A stretch of 10,601 nt of DNA from Rhodopirellula sp. (lineage in GTDB: Bacteria; Planctomycetota; Planctomycetia; Pirellulales; Pirellulaceae): contig PAXU01000114.1 of NCBI GenBank assembly GCA_002714565.1, forward strand, positions 3,295-13,895, written 5' to 3'. Of the stretch, positions 1-8,400 are shown piece after piece (positions within the stretch are counted from its first letter, which is position 1; each line of letters begins with the position of its first letter). The position numbers were made by a program, and so were the translations under genes. The notes under the pieces are model-generated. The model made no database searches, was not told the DNA's origin, and saw nothing but the letters and a program-made list of their open reading frames with translations.

Positions 1-138
1 AAGGCGCGGACACGGCAGTTTGCACGTCGACAGGTAACCTGGTTCCGTCGGCTGGACGAATGTCAGATTATCAATCGATCGGATTCAGACTCGGTTAAGG
101 AATTGCTGAGCCAAATCACTGCAACTGGCTCTCAATAA
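1..138 (+). CDS. miaA: tRNA dimethylallyltransferase, C-terminal end only (partial)
   Basis: Frame 1 is open from the first base to a TAA at 136-138 and gives 45 residues, beginning KARTRQFARRQVTWFRRLDE. The pattern TRQ-(F/Y)-A-(R/K)-RQ-x-TW-(F/L)-R matches the conserved C-terminal segment of MiaA. MiaA transfers a dimethylallyl group from dimethylallyl diphosphate to N6 of A37 in tRNAs that read codons starting with U. The rest of the gene lies to the left of the window, so the P-loop and the tRNA-binding core cannot be checked. The tail after TWFRR is short and polar, as is usual for the end of this protein. The next gene, aspS, also concerns tRNA and lies 156 bases downstream on the same strand. 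The call rests on one motif of about 15 residues. I know of no better match, but a search with the full gene would settle it. Confidence 0.8.
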   Translation, partial: KARTRQFARRQVTWFRRLDECQIINRSDSDSVKELLSQITATGSQ

Positions 139-294
139 CCCAATTACGGGTGTCTTTTGTATGTTGCACATCGCAACTAAAATACGGGTTTGCCGTAGCG
201 ATGCAACAAACAGCTGTTTCGGAACCAAACGGGCAGGTTTTCTGTGATACATCTCTCGCATCGCAATTATTCAAATCAAGATTAGGAAACAAAC
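139..294 (+). other. miaA-aspS spacer with repeated ATCGCA motif and a weak promoter candidate
   Basis: This 156-base spacer has no convincing gene. A perfect 5-bp hairpin, GTTGC-acatc-GCAAC, lies at 163-177 but has no T-run after it, so it does not look like an intrinsic terminator. The octamer CATCGCAA occurs at 169-176 and again at 259-266. GCGATGCAAC at 198-207 is an inverted relative of the first copy, differing by a 2-base gap. TAAAAT at 178-183 could be a -10 box, with TTTGTA at 156-161 as a poor -35 at 16-base spacing. That would give a leader of roughly 100 bases for aspS. None of these sites is strong, and read-through from miaA is equally possible. Confidence 0.3.
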
Positions 295-297
295 GTG
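284..297 (+). promoter_or_regulatory. Ribosome binding site and GTG start of aspS
   Basis: AGGA at 284-287 lies 7 bases before the GTG at 295-297. The in-frame stop TAG at 283-285 overlaps this site, so translation cannot begin further upstream in this frame. The protein from the GTG starts directly with the conserved AspRS N-terminus (LRTHTCGEL). Confidence 0.7.
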
Positions 298-2058
298 TTA
301 CGAACACACACCTGTGGAGAGCTTCGGGCTGACAACATCGATGACACCGTGACATTGTGTGGATGGGTGGATAGTACTCGTGACCATGGTGGCGCTGTAT
401 TCGTAGACCTTCGCGACCGCTATGGAAAAACGCAAGTTGTTTTTGGACCGGAGAGCGGTTTAGTTGAAGAAGCGAGTGCGCTACGCAGCGAGGACGTTAT
501 CAAGGTCATTGGGAGTATTGCTGCACGTCCGGAAGGCACCGTAAATGAGAAGATTGATACAGGTGCAGTTGAATTACGCACCTCGGATCTTGAGGTGCTT
601 AATAAAAGTAAAACTCCGCCATTTACACCGAGCCAACAGGAATTGCCCGGTGAAGATCTGCGATTGAAATACCGATATCTGGATCTCCGGCGACAGCAAA
701 TGCAGGACACCTTGGTACTTCGCAGTAAAATCGTTAACACGATGCGTCAGTATTTTGATGAAAACAACTTTATTGACGTCGAAACACCTATTCTTGGCCG
801 CAGCACTCCTGAAGGTGCTCGTGACTATCTCGTTCCAAGTAGAGTGCACCACAAACACTTCTATGCATTGCCACAATCTCCTCAGTTGTACAAGCAAATC
901 ATGATGGTGGCAGGTTATGACCGTTACGTGCAGGTTGCCAGATGTTTTCGCGATGAAGACTTACGAGCAGACCGACAGCCAGAATTTACCCAGCTTGATC
1001 TCGAAATGTCGTTTGTCGATGCGGACGATGTGATTGGCATGATCGATGGTTTGGTGCAGCGCATGGCTAAAGAGGTGCTGAACTTAGACGTGCAACTACC
1101 TCTGCCTCGCATGACATACGACGAAGCCATGGAGCGATTTGGCCACGACGCGCCGGATTTGCGGTTTGGCATGGAGTTGATTAACTGCAGTGATATCGCC
1201 GAGAAAGTCGAGTTCCGCGTGTTTAGCGGAGCGGTTTCCAATGGTGGAGTGGTCAGGGGCATAAAGGCCGATGGAGTTGCTGCGGACTTTTCGCGAAAGC
1301 GGATTGATGAATTGACCGAATGGGTTAAGCAGGATTTTGGAGCAAAGGGTCTGGCGTGGTTCCGTGTGGAAGAGGATGGCAGCTTATGGTCACCGATTTC
1401 AAAAAACTTCAGTGACGAGGAGCTAGCAGCTATCGGTGAACGCATGGGTGCCGAGGTCGGGGACATTATGTTCTTTATTGCGGATAGCTGGGAAGTTAGC
1501 TGTAAGGCGTTAGCGGCCTTGCGAAAACACCTCGGTGCCGAATTGAGTCTTTATGACCCGGCCACGATGAATTTTTCATGGGTTATAGAATTCCCAATGT
1601 TCGAATTTGACGACGAAGAACAACGTTGGAATGCGATGCACCATCCTTTTACGGCGCCACGCGAACAAGATATGCCCATGTTCGAGACAGAGCCTCACTC
1701 TATGCGTGCTATTGCTTATGACCTAGTCATAAATGGTTCGGAAGCAGGTGGTGGTACTATTCGAATTCATGACTCTACAATCCAAAGCAAGGTGTTTGAA
1801 TTGCTTGGGATCGATGCAGAGACTGCCCGGGATCGATTCGGATTCCTTCTGGATGCCTTGCAGTATGGAGCACCTCCACACGGTGGTATCGCTTTGGGTA
1901 TCGATCGGTGGGTAATGCTATTCGGTGGTCTCGAAAACATTCGTGACTGCATTGCTTTCCCAAAGACGCAAAAGGCCGCAGACTTGATGACGGAAGCTCC
2001 TGGTGGAGTCGACAAACGCCAGTTGAGAGAACTCGGTATCAAAACGGTCGACGAATAA
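295..2058 (+). CDS. aspS: Aspartyl-tRNA synthetase, bacterial type, probably non-discriminating
   Basis: This 587-residue class II synthetase attaches aspartate to tRNA-Asp in the cytoplasm; E. coli AspRS has 590 residues. The N-terminal OB-fold anticodon-binding domain covers about 1-110 (CGWVDSTRDHGG at 22-33). Motif 1 lies near NFIDVETPIL, before TPEGARDYLVPSR. The aspartate/ATP-site motif ALPQSPQLYKQ follows. Motif 2 is CFRDEDLRADRQPEFTQLD (217-235). The bacterial GAD insertion domain covers about 290-400, and motif 3 is GGIALGIDRW (530-539). The start is GTG at 295: an in-frame TAG at 283-285 lies just upstream, no other start codon comes between, and AGGA at 284-287 gives a well-spaced ribosome binding site. 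His31 and Gly81 fit the pair I recall for non-discriminating AspRS such as that of Pseudomonas aeruginosa. Such enzymes also make Asp-tRNA-Asn for the amidotransferase GatCAB. No asnS or gat gene is in view. pgk follows 67 bases later. Confidence 0.97.
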   Translation: MLRTHTCGELRADNIDDTVTLCGWVDSTRDHGGAVFVDLRDRYGKTQVVFGPESGLVEEASALRSEDVIKVIGSIAARPEGTVNEKIDTGAVELRTSDLEVLNKSKTPPFTPSQQELPGEDLRLKYRYLDLRRQQMQDTLVLRSKIVNTMRQYFDENNFIDVETPILGRSTPEGARDYLVPSRVHHKHFYALPQSPQLYKQIMMVAGYDRYVQVARCFRDEDLRADRQPEFTQLDLEMSFVDADDVIGMIDGLVQRMAKEVLNLDVQLPLPRMTYDEAMERFGHDAPDLRFGMELINCSDIAEKVEFRVFSGAVSNGGVVRGIKADGVAADFSRKRIDELTEWVKQDFGAKGLAWFRVEEDGSLWSPISKNFSDEELAAIGERMGAEVGDIMFFIADSWEVSCKALAALRKHLGAELSLYDPATMNFSWVIEFPMFEFDDEEQRWNAMHHPFTAPREQDMPMFETEPHSMRAIAYDLVINGSEAGGGTIRIHDSTIQSKVFELLGIDAETARDRFGFLLDALQYGAPPHGGIALGIDRWVMLFGGLENIRDCIAFPKTQKAADLMTEAPGGVDKRQLRELGIKTVDE

Positions 2059-2125
2059 GCTGTTTTGATGATCAGTTTATGTATCAAACTAAAAGTCACA
2101 GTAAATCTATGGGTAGCGAATCACC

Positions 2126-3313
2126 ATGGCAAAGAAATCTATTGAACAAGTCGATGTTGCGGGCAAAGTAGTTCTCGTACGTGTGGACTTTAACGTACCA
2201 CTTGATGACGATCTCGCGATAACGGACGATCGTCGCATTAAGATGGCATTACCGACTATTCAATCAGTTCTAGGGCGTGGCGGAAAGTTGATCTTAATGA
2301 GCCATCTCGGTCGACCAAAAGGAGATGGCAATGACTCTCGTTTCAGTTTAAAGCCAGCTGCGGTGCGGCTAGGTGAATTGCTGGATCAACCAGTGACGTT
2401 TGCACAGGACACGGTTGGTGACGACGCACAGGCCAAAGTTGCAGCGCTTGGTGAGGCCGGGGTGCTGGTACTTGAGAATTTGCGTTTTAACGAAGGTGAG
2501 AAGACAGGTTGTTCAGCATTTGCTGGGAAACTAGCCGCCTTTGCAGACGTCTATTGCAACGATGCCTTTGGGACATGCCACAGAACCGACGCATCAATGG
2601 TTGCTGTGCCGGAAGCCATGGCCGGTAAACCCAGGGTCGTAGGGTTTTTGGTGGATAAGGAAATCCAATATCTATCCGATGCCATTGCCACTCCTCAGAG
2701 GCCGTTTGTGGCGATACTCGGTGGTGCCAAAGTATCAGATAAGATCACCGTAATTGATAACCTGCTTGGCGTGTGTGACAGCGTACTTATCGGCGGTGCC
2801 ATGGCGTATACCTTTGCATTTGCACAAGGTGGTTCAATCGGGAAGAGTCTTGTTGAGCCGGATAAAGTGGACTTGGCGCTTGCTCTTCTTGAAAAAGGTG
2901 GTGACAAGCTGGTATTACCGGTGGACACACACTGTGGTGATGATTTCTCCGCAGACTGTAATAAAGAGGTCGTGACGGCAGGTCAGATTTCGGAAGATTT
3001 TGAAGGGCTGGATATCGGTCCTGAAACTGCAAATCGCTATGCTCAAATCGTATCTGAAGCCAAAACCGTGGTTTGGAACGGCCCAATGGGTGTCTGTGAA
3101 ATGCCTCCGTTTGATGAGGGAACAAAGAAAGTTGCCCAAGCCATTGCGGATGGCGAAAACGTTAGCATCATTGGCGGTGGAGATAGTGCCGCTGCTATAC
3201 AACAACTGGGATTTGCCGATAAAGTTTCCCATGTGAGCACAGGTGGCGGCGCGAGTCTCGCCATGCTCGAAGGTAAGTCCTTCGCTGCTGTGGAATTGCT
3301 AGACGAGATCTAA
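2126..3313 (+). CDS. pgk: Phosphoglycerate kinase
   Basis: This 395-residue enzyme of glycolysis transfers the acyl phosphate of 1,3-bisphosphoglycerate to ADP, giving 3-phosphoglycerate and ATP in the cytoplasm; the length is typical for bacteria. The N-terminal substrate-binding half shows the family signature [13 protein letters not shown] (16-28) and the basic-patch motif SHLGRPKG (59-66). It also has ENLRFNEGE and the NDAFG segment, here followed by TCHR. The C-terminal nucleotide-binding half shows [22 protein letters not shown] (318-325) and GGGDSAAA (350-357), then [16 protein letters not shown] near the end. The ATG at 2126 is the first start after an in-frame TAG at 2114-2116. There is no good Shine-Dalgarno sequence; GGG at 2111-2113 is the only purine-rich run nearby. 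The 67-base gap after aspS has no clear terminator, so co-transcription is plausible but unproven. The gene converges with the minus-strand gene that ends at 3384. Confidence 0.97.
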   Translation: MAKKSIEQVDVAGKVVLVRVDFNVPLDDDLAITDDRRIKMALPTIQSVLGRGGKLILMSHLGRPKGDGNDSRFSLKPAAVRLGELLDQPVTFAQDTVGDDAQAKVAALGEAGVLVLENLRFNEGEKTGCSAFAGKLAAFADVYCNDAFGTCHRTDASMVAVPEAMAGKPRVVGFLVDKEIQYLSDAIATPQRPFVAILGGAKVSDKITVIDNLLGVCDSVLIGGAMAYTFAFAQGGSIGKSLVEPDKVDLALALLEKGGDKLVLPVDTHCGDDFSADCNKEVVTAGQISEDFEGLDIGPETANRYAQIVSEAKTVVWNGPMGVCEMPPFDEGTKKVAQAIADGENVSIIGGGDSAAAIQQLGFADKVSHVSTGGGASLAMLEGKSFAAVELLDEI

Positions 3314-3331
3314 ATTTTGCCTAAATCAGTG

Positions 3332-3371
3332 CTATGCGAGGCATAGATCAGCGGGTCTTAAGTACTGCTGA
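3332..3371. terminator. Possible bidirectional terminator between convergent genes
   Basis: The 70-base gap between the pgk stop and the end of the minus-strand gene holds two small hairpins. One is CTATGC-gag-GCATAG (arms 3332-3337 and 3341-3346). The other is TCAGC...GCTGA (3348-3352 and 3367-3371), which can extend by one G-T and one G-C pair. Neither has a clear T-run on either strand, so they would be weak as classical intrinsic terminators. Their position between two converging genes is the main argument. Confidence 0.3.
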
Positions 3372-3383
3372 CTCTAAAGGTAT

Positions 3384-5015
3384 TTATTCGTCGTCAGTGT
3401 CATCACTGGTGTCGTTATTTGTCGAAGTAAAGTCGTAGCTGTCTTCAAGAAATAGTTCAAGTCCTTCTGAAGGTGCGCCATTGGCCGCGCCTTCAGCAAA
3501 CAGCTTTACGGCTTGTTCCACATGACTCTCAAGTGGTTTCGGTTGACTGATCAAAAAAGCGCCCTTGATAACCGGTGCCATCTGAAAGTCGGTGAAGTAC
3601 TTGTTGGCAAACGCCAATACGACTCCTGCAGGTAGTTCATCGCGAGTCCATGATCTGTTGTTGCCGTTTATACGCAATGTAACAGTATCGGGCGTGATTT
3701 CTGCTACGCCAGCTTCAATACTTGTGCCGATGGTCAAGCCTGACCCAATTTCAACCTTGCCAAGTGCTTCGTTAAAAAGCCTATAGAACACAGTTGTATA
3801 TTCCACCATGTCGTGTAATCGTTGGGCAACTTCTACATGTTCATCGAGCTTGGCGAGGCTTAGGGCTGTTGCAGCACTCTTCGTAGCAACGCTCAATTCC
3901 CGCTGTTGCAGAGCTTCACGACCGGCCTTTAACGCAACTGTTAGCATTTTTAGCTCTTCAGCTGTCGGAGGTTTTAATTCAGGCTCTGGTTCAGGTTCTG
4001 GTTCAGGCTCCGGTTCTGGCTCTGGCTCTGGCTCTGGTTCTGGCTCTGGCTCAGGCTCTGGTTCAGGCTCTGGTTCAGGCTCCGGTTTAGGCTCCGGTTT
4101 AGGTTTGTTATCAGGTTTCGGGTCAGAATCTTCATTGGGCTTTTCGTTGGGCTCACTAGGTTTCGTGCCTCCGCCTTCGTCTTCCGTGTTGTCTGAAGGA
4201 TCTTGTGATTCCTGACCTTCATCACCAGATTGTGTGTCGCTTGATTCAGACTGACCATTTTGATTTTGAGCGACGTTGTTCGTGTCGTTACCGGAGTCAG
4301 GTAAAACCTGAAGGGTGATGATGATTCCGGCAATTGCGACACCGAGTGCACCAGTTGCGATCCAAACTCCTTTTGTTCGGGATTTGGATTTGGCGTGATA
4401 GGCGGCAGCTGAACTTGTAGTGGTTTCTTCTTCAATCGCCAATGATGGTGAACTGGACTGAATCGCGGCGGGCGTTACCAGTTCTGGCTGTGGCGGCACG
4501 GCAGTTATGACATCGACATCGACCGGTGCCATTGGATCCACTTCTGTCGCTCCAGTGGGCACCATATCCAAGGAGTTCGAGATTCCGATTTGTACGGCAT
4601 CATCCGGAGCATGAGTTTCCGGAGTCATGTCTAATTGACTGACAGCTTGCTCGGCTAAATCGGCTTGTTCAGTTAGTTCAGCAGTTAATTGCTGCTCAGA
4701 ATCTGTTGATGCACTTATTTCAACACGAAGTGCAGCAACTAATTCACCTCGCTCCAGTTGTTGATCGTACGTACTTCGAAGTTCTGAATCGGTGAGCGTT
4801 TTTAGTGCGAATGTCAACTCGTCAAGCAACATGGCCCACTGTTTAGCCTGGGCACCTGGCCTGAAACTGCGAACCTTGGAAAGTGCTCTGTCTGCCGCCT
4901 CTTTAATTACCTGCAGATCGGGTTCATCAAAACCAATCTCAAACAGGTCATAAAACGATGGATTTGGCGACTCAACGCCAAGCCATTGTTTGTAAAGGCA
5001 ATCATGACCAGTCAT
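3384..5015 (-). CDS. Single-pass membrane protein: J-like N-terminal domain, (Pro-Glu)18 linker, unassigned outer domain
   Basis: Function unknown; 543 residues. Residues 7-90 resemble the degenerate J-like domain common in planctomycete proteins: WLGV (11-14), FYDLFEIG (21-28), a helix around 33-48, and a closing helix with [14 protein letters not shown] (74-87). The HPD tripeptide of true DnaJ proteins is absent; FRPG (51-54) lies roughly where it would be. A helical, Gln/Glu-rich and then low-complexity stretch follows. One transmembrane helix lies at 216-239 ([20 protein letters not shown]), preceded by KSKSRTK, so the N-terminus should be cytoplasmic. Next come an acidic Ser/Asp/Gln-rich linker, KP/EP repeats and an unbroken (PE)18 run at 311-346. 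The C-terminal domain (about 352-525) starts with helices ([20 protein letters not shown]) and continues with beta-like segments. The tail is acidic (DDTDDE). The start at 5015 follows an in-frame stop at 5028-5030, with GGTGGA as a possible ribosome binding site. The gene diverges from the macroglobulin gene. Confidence 0.85.
   Translation of the reverse strand: MTGHDCLYKQWLGVESPNPSFYDLFEIGFDEPDLQVIKEAADRALSKVRSFRPGAQAKQWAMLLDELTFALKTLTDSELRSTYDQQLERGELVAALRVEISASTDSEQQLTAELTEQADLAEQAVSQLDMTPETHAPDDAVQIGISNSLDMVPTGATEVDPMAPVDVDVITAVPPQPELVTPAAIQSSSPSLAIEEETTTSSAAAYHAKSKSRTKGVWIATGALGVAIAGIIITLQVLPDSGNDTNNVAQNQNGQSESSDTQSGDEGQESQDPSDNTEDEGGGTKPSEPNEKPNEDSDPKPDNKPKPEPKPEPEPEPEPEPEPEPEPEPEPEPEPEPEPEPEPEPELKPPTAEELKMLTVALKAGREALQQRELSVATKSAATALSLAKLDEHVEVAQRLHDMVEYTTVFYRLFNEALGKVEIGSGLTIGTSIEAGVAEITPDTVTLRINGNNRSWTRDELPAGVVLAFANKYFTDFQMAPVIKGAFLISQPKPLESHVEQAVKLFAEGAANGAPSEGLELFLEDSYDFTSTNNDTSDDTDDE
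3978..4085 (-). repeat. Imperfect hexanucleotide repeat encoding (Pro-Glu)18
   Basis: Read on the plus strand, this is 18 six-base units close to GGYTCN. On the minus strand they encode 36 alternating Pro and Glu residues without interruption. Both codons vary from unit to unit (CCA/CCT/CCG and GAG/GAA). The repeat continues less regularly to about 4106 as KP/EP pairs. Unit gain or loss would change the linker length by two residues without shifting the frame. The tract also leaves other frames open, giving false Gly-Ser and Ser-Gln repeat ORFs. Confidence 0.95.
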
Positions 5016-5048
5016 TATTCCACCAATTTATTTATCAGTTAGGCGTAA

Positions 5049-5068
5049 ATGTATGTCCGACATAGCAT
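5049..5068. promoter_or_regulatory. Dyad symmetric site, possible operator
   Basis: TATGTC-C-GACATA at 5052-5064 is a perfect inverted repeat with 6-bp arms around one base. The arms extend by ATG/CAT to 5049-5068 with one bulged base. The site lies 34-53 bases upstream of the minus-strand start at 5015, a suitable place for a dimeric regulator. No matching half-sites were noticed elsewhere in the region, and a function is only inferred from symmetry and position. Confidence 0.35.
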
Positions 5069-5253
5069 CTCAAGAGGAAGTGCACACACTTCATTCATAC
5101 TAAGAGTATCTGATTTATATAACAACGCTAACTGGAGAGTATTCGTACCCAATAATTCACATGTTTCTGAGAGAACGACAAATACTCAGGAAAATCGAAT
5201 AAAGATGGGAACCGATTGTCTGTTTCATACGTCAAAACATAAAGAGAGACAGA

Positions 5254-5259
5254 TATAAT
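5254..5259 (+). promoter_or_regulatory. Candidate -10 box (TATAAT) for the macroglobulin gene
   Basis: A perfect TATAAT lies 98 bases before the ATG at 5358. The hexamer at 17-base spacing (GTCAAA, 5231-5236) does not fit a sigma-70 -35 box, and there is no TG extension. Transcription from here would give a leader of roughly 90 bases. In AT-rich DNA a single perfect -10 can occur by chance. Confidence 0.3.
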
Positions 5260-5357
5260 ATGGCTGCAGCGTCATTTGTATCCCAATTAAACTTATCCAA
5301 GTGAAATCACTGCTATATCCGCTCATTCTGAGTGGACATTAAAAAGGCAAAGTAACC

Positions 5358-5438
5358 ATGAAATCCAAGCCCTTCTTTTCACTTTTATTAGCTGTATGCC
5401 TTATCGCGGTATTTTCAGCAGTGATACCTGCCTTAGCG
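5358..5438 (+). other. Signal peptide of the macroglobulin-like protein
   Basis: The first 27 residues have a short basic start (MKSK), a hydrophobic core (FFSLLLAVCLIAVFSAVI) and a small-residue site PALA before Asn28. This fits Sec export and cleavage by signal peptidase I. Cys14 lies within the core as LAVC; the Val at -1 does not fit a lipobox, unlike the lipoprotein form of E. coli YfhM. Confidence 0.8.
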
Positions 5439-8400
5439 AATCAGGATCCGGCATCTATTCGGGCACAGGCTGTGAAGGAGTTAAATGACGGCAACTACCG
5501 TGATGCTTTGAATCTATTTAAGAAGCTGCTTCATGAGAAAGTGCTTGATGACGAAAAACTTGGTAATGACTTTATGCAGGCTGTTTCGTGCATCCAGCAA
5601 CTAAATGTATATCCGGAATTTAATGAGCTTGCAGAGAAAGCAGTCGAGACTCATCCAGCCAATTGGCGATTGCTTGAAGCGGTTGCACGTAGCTACGTAA
5701 GTATGCCTAAGTATGGATTTGTGATTGACGGTGAATTCCAACGTGCTGCCAGAAGAAATTCCGGCCAGCCCAAACACTCGACAGAACGAGACCGAATTAG
5801 ATCGATACAGTTATTGCTTCAGGCAGAGCCGTTCGCAAAGGAAGATGATGATCGGGCAGCTGTGGGGCAGTTATACATGTACCTTGCAAATTCATTCCTG
5901 AATCACCGTGGCTACCAGGAGTCATGGCGATTGCAGGTGCTTATAGACCTCGACACGCTGCCCGATTACGAGCCCGGCTATTACTACGGCAGAGCCGTTT
6001 CCAGTGCTCCGGTCAACGATGAAGGTTCACCGTTGGTATATTCCGCTGTCGAGAATCTGGAGGACGCGGAAAATGACGGCGAGAGGTGGCGTTGGGCACT
6101 GAATCAGGCGATCGAGATGCACACGTCCAGCCGTCATTCAGCCGAGTGGCATTTCGCAACGTTCTTACACCAGCAATTTGGTGTGCAGACGATGCAGTAT
6201 TATTTTCCAGCCCAGCGAGACACGGATGCTGCTGAGGAGAATCGCAATGGCCGGTTTGCACTGGACAGCCTGAATGACAAAGAAACCATTGCCCAGTTGG
6301 CCACGGGGGTTAAGCGATTTGAGATGGATGATGAATTCAATTTCATCAAACATTTTCGTCGTATTCTAAATGAAGCCGGTCACGTCTATCGCGAATCTGC
6401 CGCATCGCAAATTGGATCGATCTATACAAACCGCCGACAGTTCACTCGTGCTGCGGATCATTGGCGAGAAATGATTACCAAATTCAATGTCCCCGCCCGC
6501 CATTATTTTCGTACCAACCTGGATCAAATCGTTGGTAACTACGGGATGTTTGAACACATTAACGGCCAGTCAATAACTGAACCGAAGCTTGGATTCCGTT
6601 TCAGAAACGCAACCGGTGTCTCGTTTACTGCCCAGCCAATTAACGTTGAGAAGCTGCTGGCGGACGTAAAAGCGTATCTTAAAAGTAGTCCGATGCGACT
6701 CGATTGGAATCGAGTTCAATTGCAGAATATTGGTTGGCGCATCCTTAATCAAGATTTGGCCAAATATGTTAGACGTGACAACGACACGAAATGGCACGTG
6801 GATTTAGAGCCCCGAGATGGCCACTACGACAAACGTGAAATCGTCGACGTCCCACTAGAAAATGCCGGCGCGTATTGGGTGACCGGTAAAGTTGACGACG
6901 GTAATACTGCAAATTCGCTGATTTGGCTTTACGACACTGCCATCGTCAAGAAAGCGCTAGCCGGTGGAAATCTGTACTTCGTTTGTGATGCAGAGACGGG
7001 ACAGCCAATTGAAGAAATCAAGCTGGACTTCTTTGGCTACCGACAGCTCAACACGAAAGAAGGAACGTATCGGATTACGTCGACTGAATTTTCGACAGTA
7101 ACCGATGGCAACGGGCAGGTGTTTCCTGAAGCATCCAAGATGCCGACGAATCATCAGTGGTTGATTACAGCGAAGGACAACGATGGTCGGTTTGCGTATG
7201 TCGGATTCCAGGGTGTGTGGTTCGCCAACCGCCACGACCCAATTTACAACTCAACCAAGGTGTTCTGCATTACGGACCGTCCGGTCTATCGGCCGGAGCA
7301 AACAGCCCATTTCAAGTTGTGGCTACGCAGAGCTCAATACGATCAGGATGATGATTCGCAGTTCGCAAATGCTTCATGTCGAATTGAAATCTACGACGGA
7401 AAGAACGAAAAAGTCTACTCGACGACAGGGAAGGCAGACGAATTCGGTGGTATCGAGACGAATTGGGATATTCCGGAAGATGCAACCCTCGGTGTATACA
7501 GGGTTCACGTGCACGGCATCGCGGGAACCGGAAACAGGTTGCAAATCAGCGGTGGGAATTCATTCCGTGTCGAGGAATACAAAAAGCCGGAATTTGAAGT
7601 GACCGTAGAAGCTCCGTCAAAGCCGGTGGAGTTAGGTGAGATCATTACCGCCAAAGTAAATGCCAAGTATTACTTTGGATCACCAGTTTCAGAAGCTACC
7701 GCAAATATTAAGGTGACCAGAACTAGCTATCACCAGAATTGGTATCCCGACGCCCACTGGGATTGGTGTTTTGGCCGTGGTTATTGGTGGTACTGCTACG
7801 ACTACCCTTGGTATCCGGGATGGCATGAATGGGTTGGTTGTTTAAGGCCATATCCAATCTGGGCACCATATCATGACGCTGCTCCGGAAGTAGTGTTGGA
7901 TCTGGAAACGGAAGTCGGACCTGACGGCACGATCTCTTTCGATATTGATACATCGATCGCAAAAGAACTGCATGGCAATACGGACCATCGATATACGGTG
8001 ACTGCTGAGGTGCGAGATAAGTCGCGCCGCACCATCGTCGGATCCGGGGAAGTGCTTGCTACGAGAAAACCATTTACCGTGTTTACCTGGCTTGATCGGG
8101 GTTATTACAACGTAGGCGATACCATTCAAGCAACATTCAAGGCCCAGACTCTGGATCAACGTGCAGTGAAGGGGAGCGGCAAGCTCACTTTGTACAGAAT
8201 CACTTATAAGGACGGCAAGCCGGTCGAGACAACCGTGCGAAAGTGGAATATCGAAACGAATGATCTCGGTGACTCCGCGCAGAAGATTGCAGCATCCAAA
8301 CCGGGACAATACAGGTTATCGCTGACCTTGGAAGATGAACACGACCATGAAGTGGAGGGTGGTTACATATTCACGGTGCGAGGTCGTGAGTCTGACGGGC

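Larger units (their letters stand above)
5016..5357. promoter_or_regulatory. Divergent intergenic region between the J-like membrane protein and macroglobulin genes
   Basis: This 342-base AT-rich stretch separates the two divergent starts and must hold both promoters. A dyad lies at 5049-5068 and a TATAAT box at 5254-5259 (separate entries). An 8-bp stem can form between 5164-5171 (TTTCTGAG) and 5185-5192 around a 13-base loop. GAGTATT at 5137-5143 is inverted at 5181-5187 (AATACTC). ATACT-aag-AGTAT forms a small hairpin at 5097-5109. On the minus strand TATAAA (complement of 5114-5119) is a weak -10 candidate for the gene starting at 5015. A 69-codon plus-strand frame at 5049-5258 has no ribosome binding site or coding character and is not called. 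Confidence 0.6.

Noticed and set aside
163..177. Hairpin after miaA as an intrinsic terminator
   Set aside because: The stem is only 5 bp and is followed by TAAAATACG, with no T-run.
924..1466. Minus-strand frame of 180 codons inside aspS
   Set aside because: It lies wholly inside the conserved aspS coding sequence and its product is Ser/Arg-rich nonsense typical of an antisense shadow.
3808..4215. Plus-strand frame encoding a long Gly-Ser repeat protein
   Set aside because: It is the opposite strand of the (Pro-Glu)18 tract. The hexanucleotide repeat keeps several frames open, and there is no ribosome site or recognisable domain.
3974..4435. Minus-strand frame with Ser-Gln/Asn-Gln repeats
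   Set aside because: It is a frame-shifted reading of the same repeat inside the well-supported 543-codon gene.
5049..5258. 69-codon plus-strand frame in the divergent intergenic region
   Set aside because: There is no Shine-Dalgarno sequence, the composition is non-coding, no domain is recognised, and the frame starts inside the dyad symmetric site.
5388..5399. Lipobox-like LAVC in the macroglobulin signal peptide
   Set aside because: Val precedes the Cys where Gly, Ala or Ser is required, and a good signal peptidase I site (PALA-N) lies downstream.
7842..8309. Minus-strand frame of 155 codons inside the macroglobulin gene
   Set aside because: It overlaps conserved macroglobulin domains on the other strand and has no recognisable motif.
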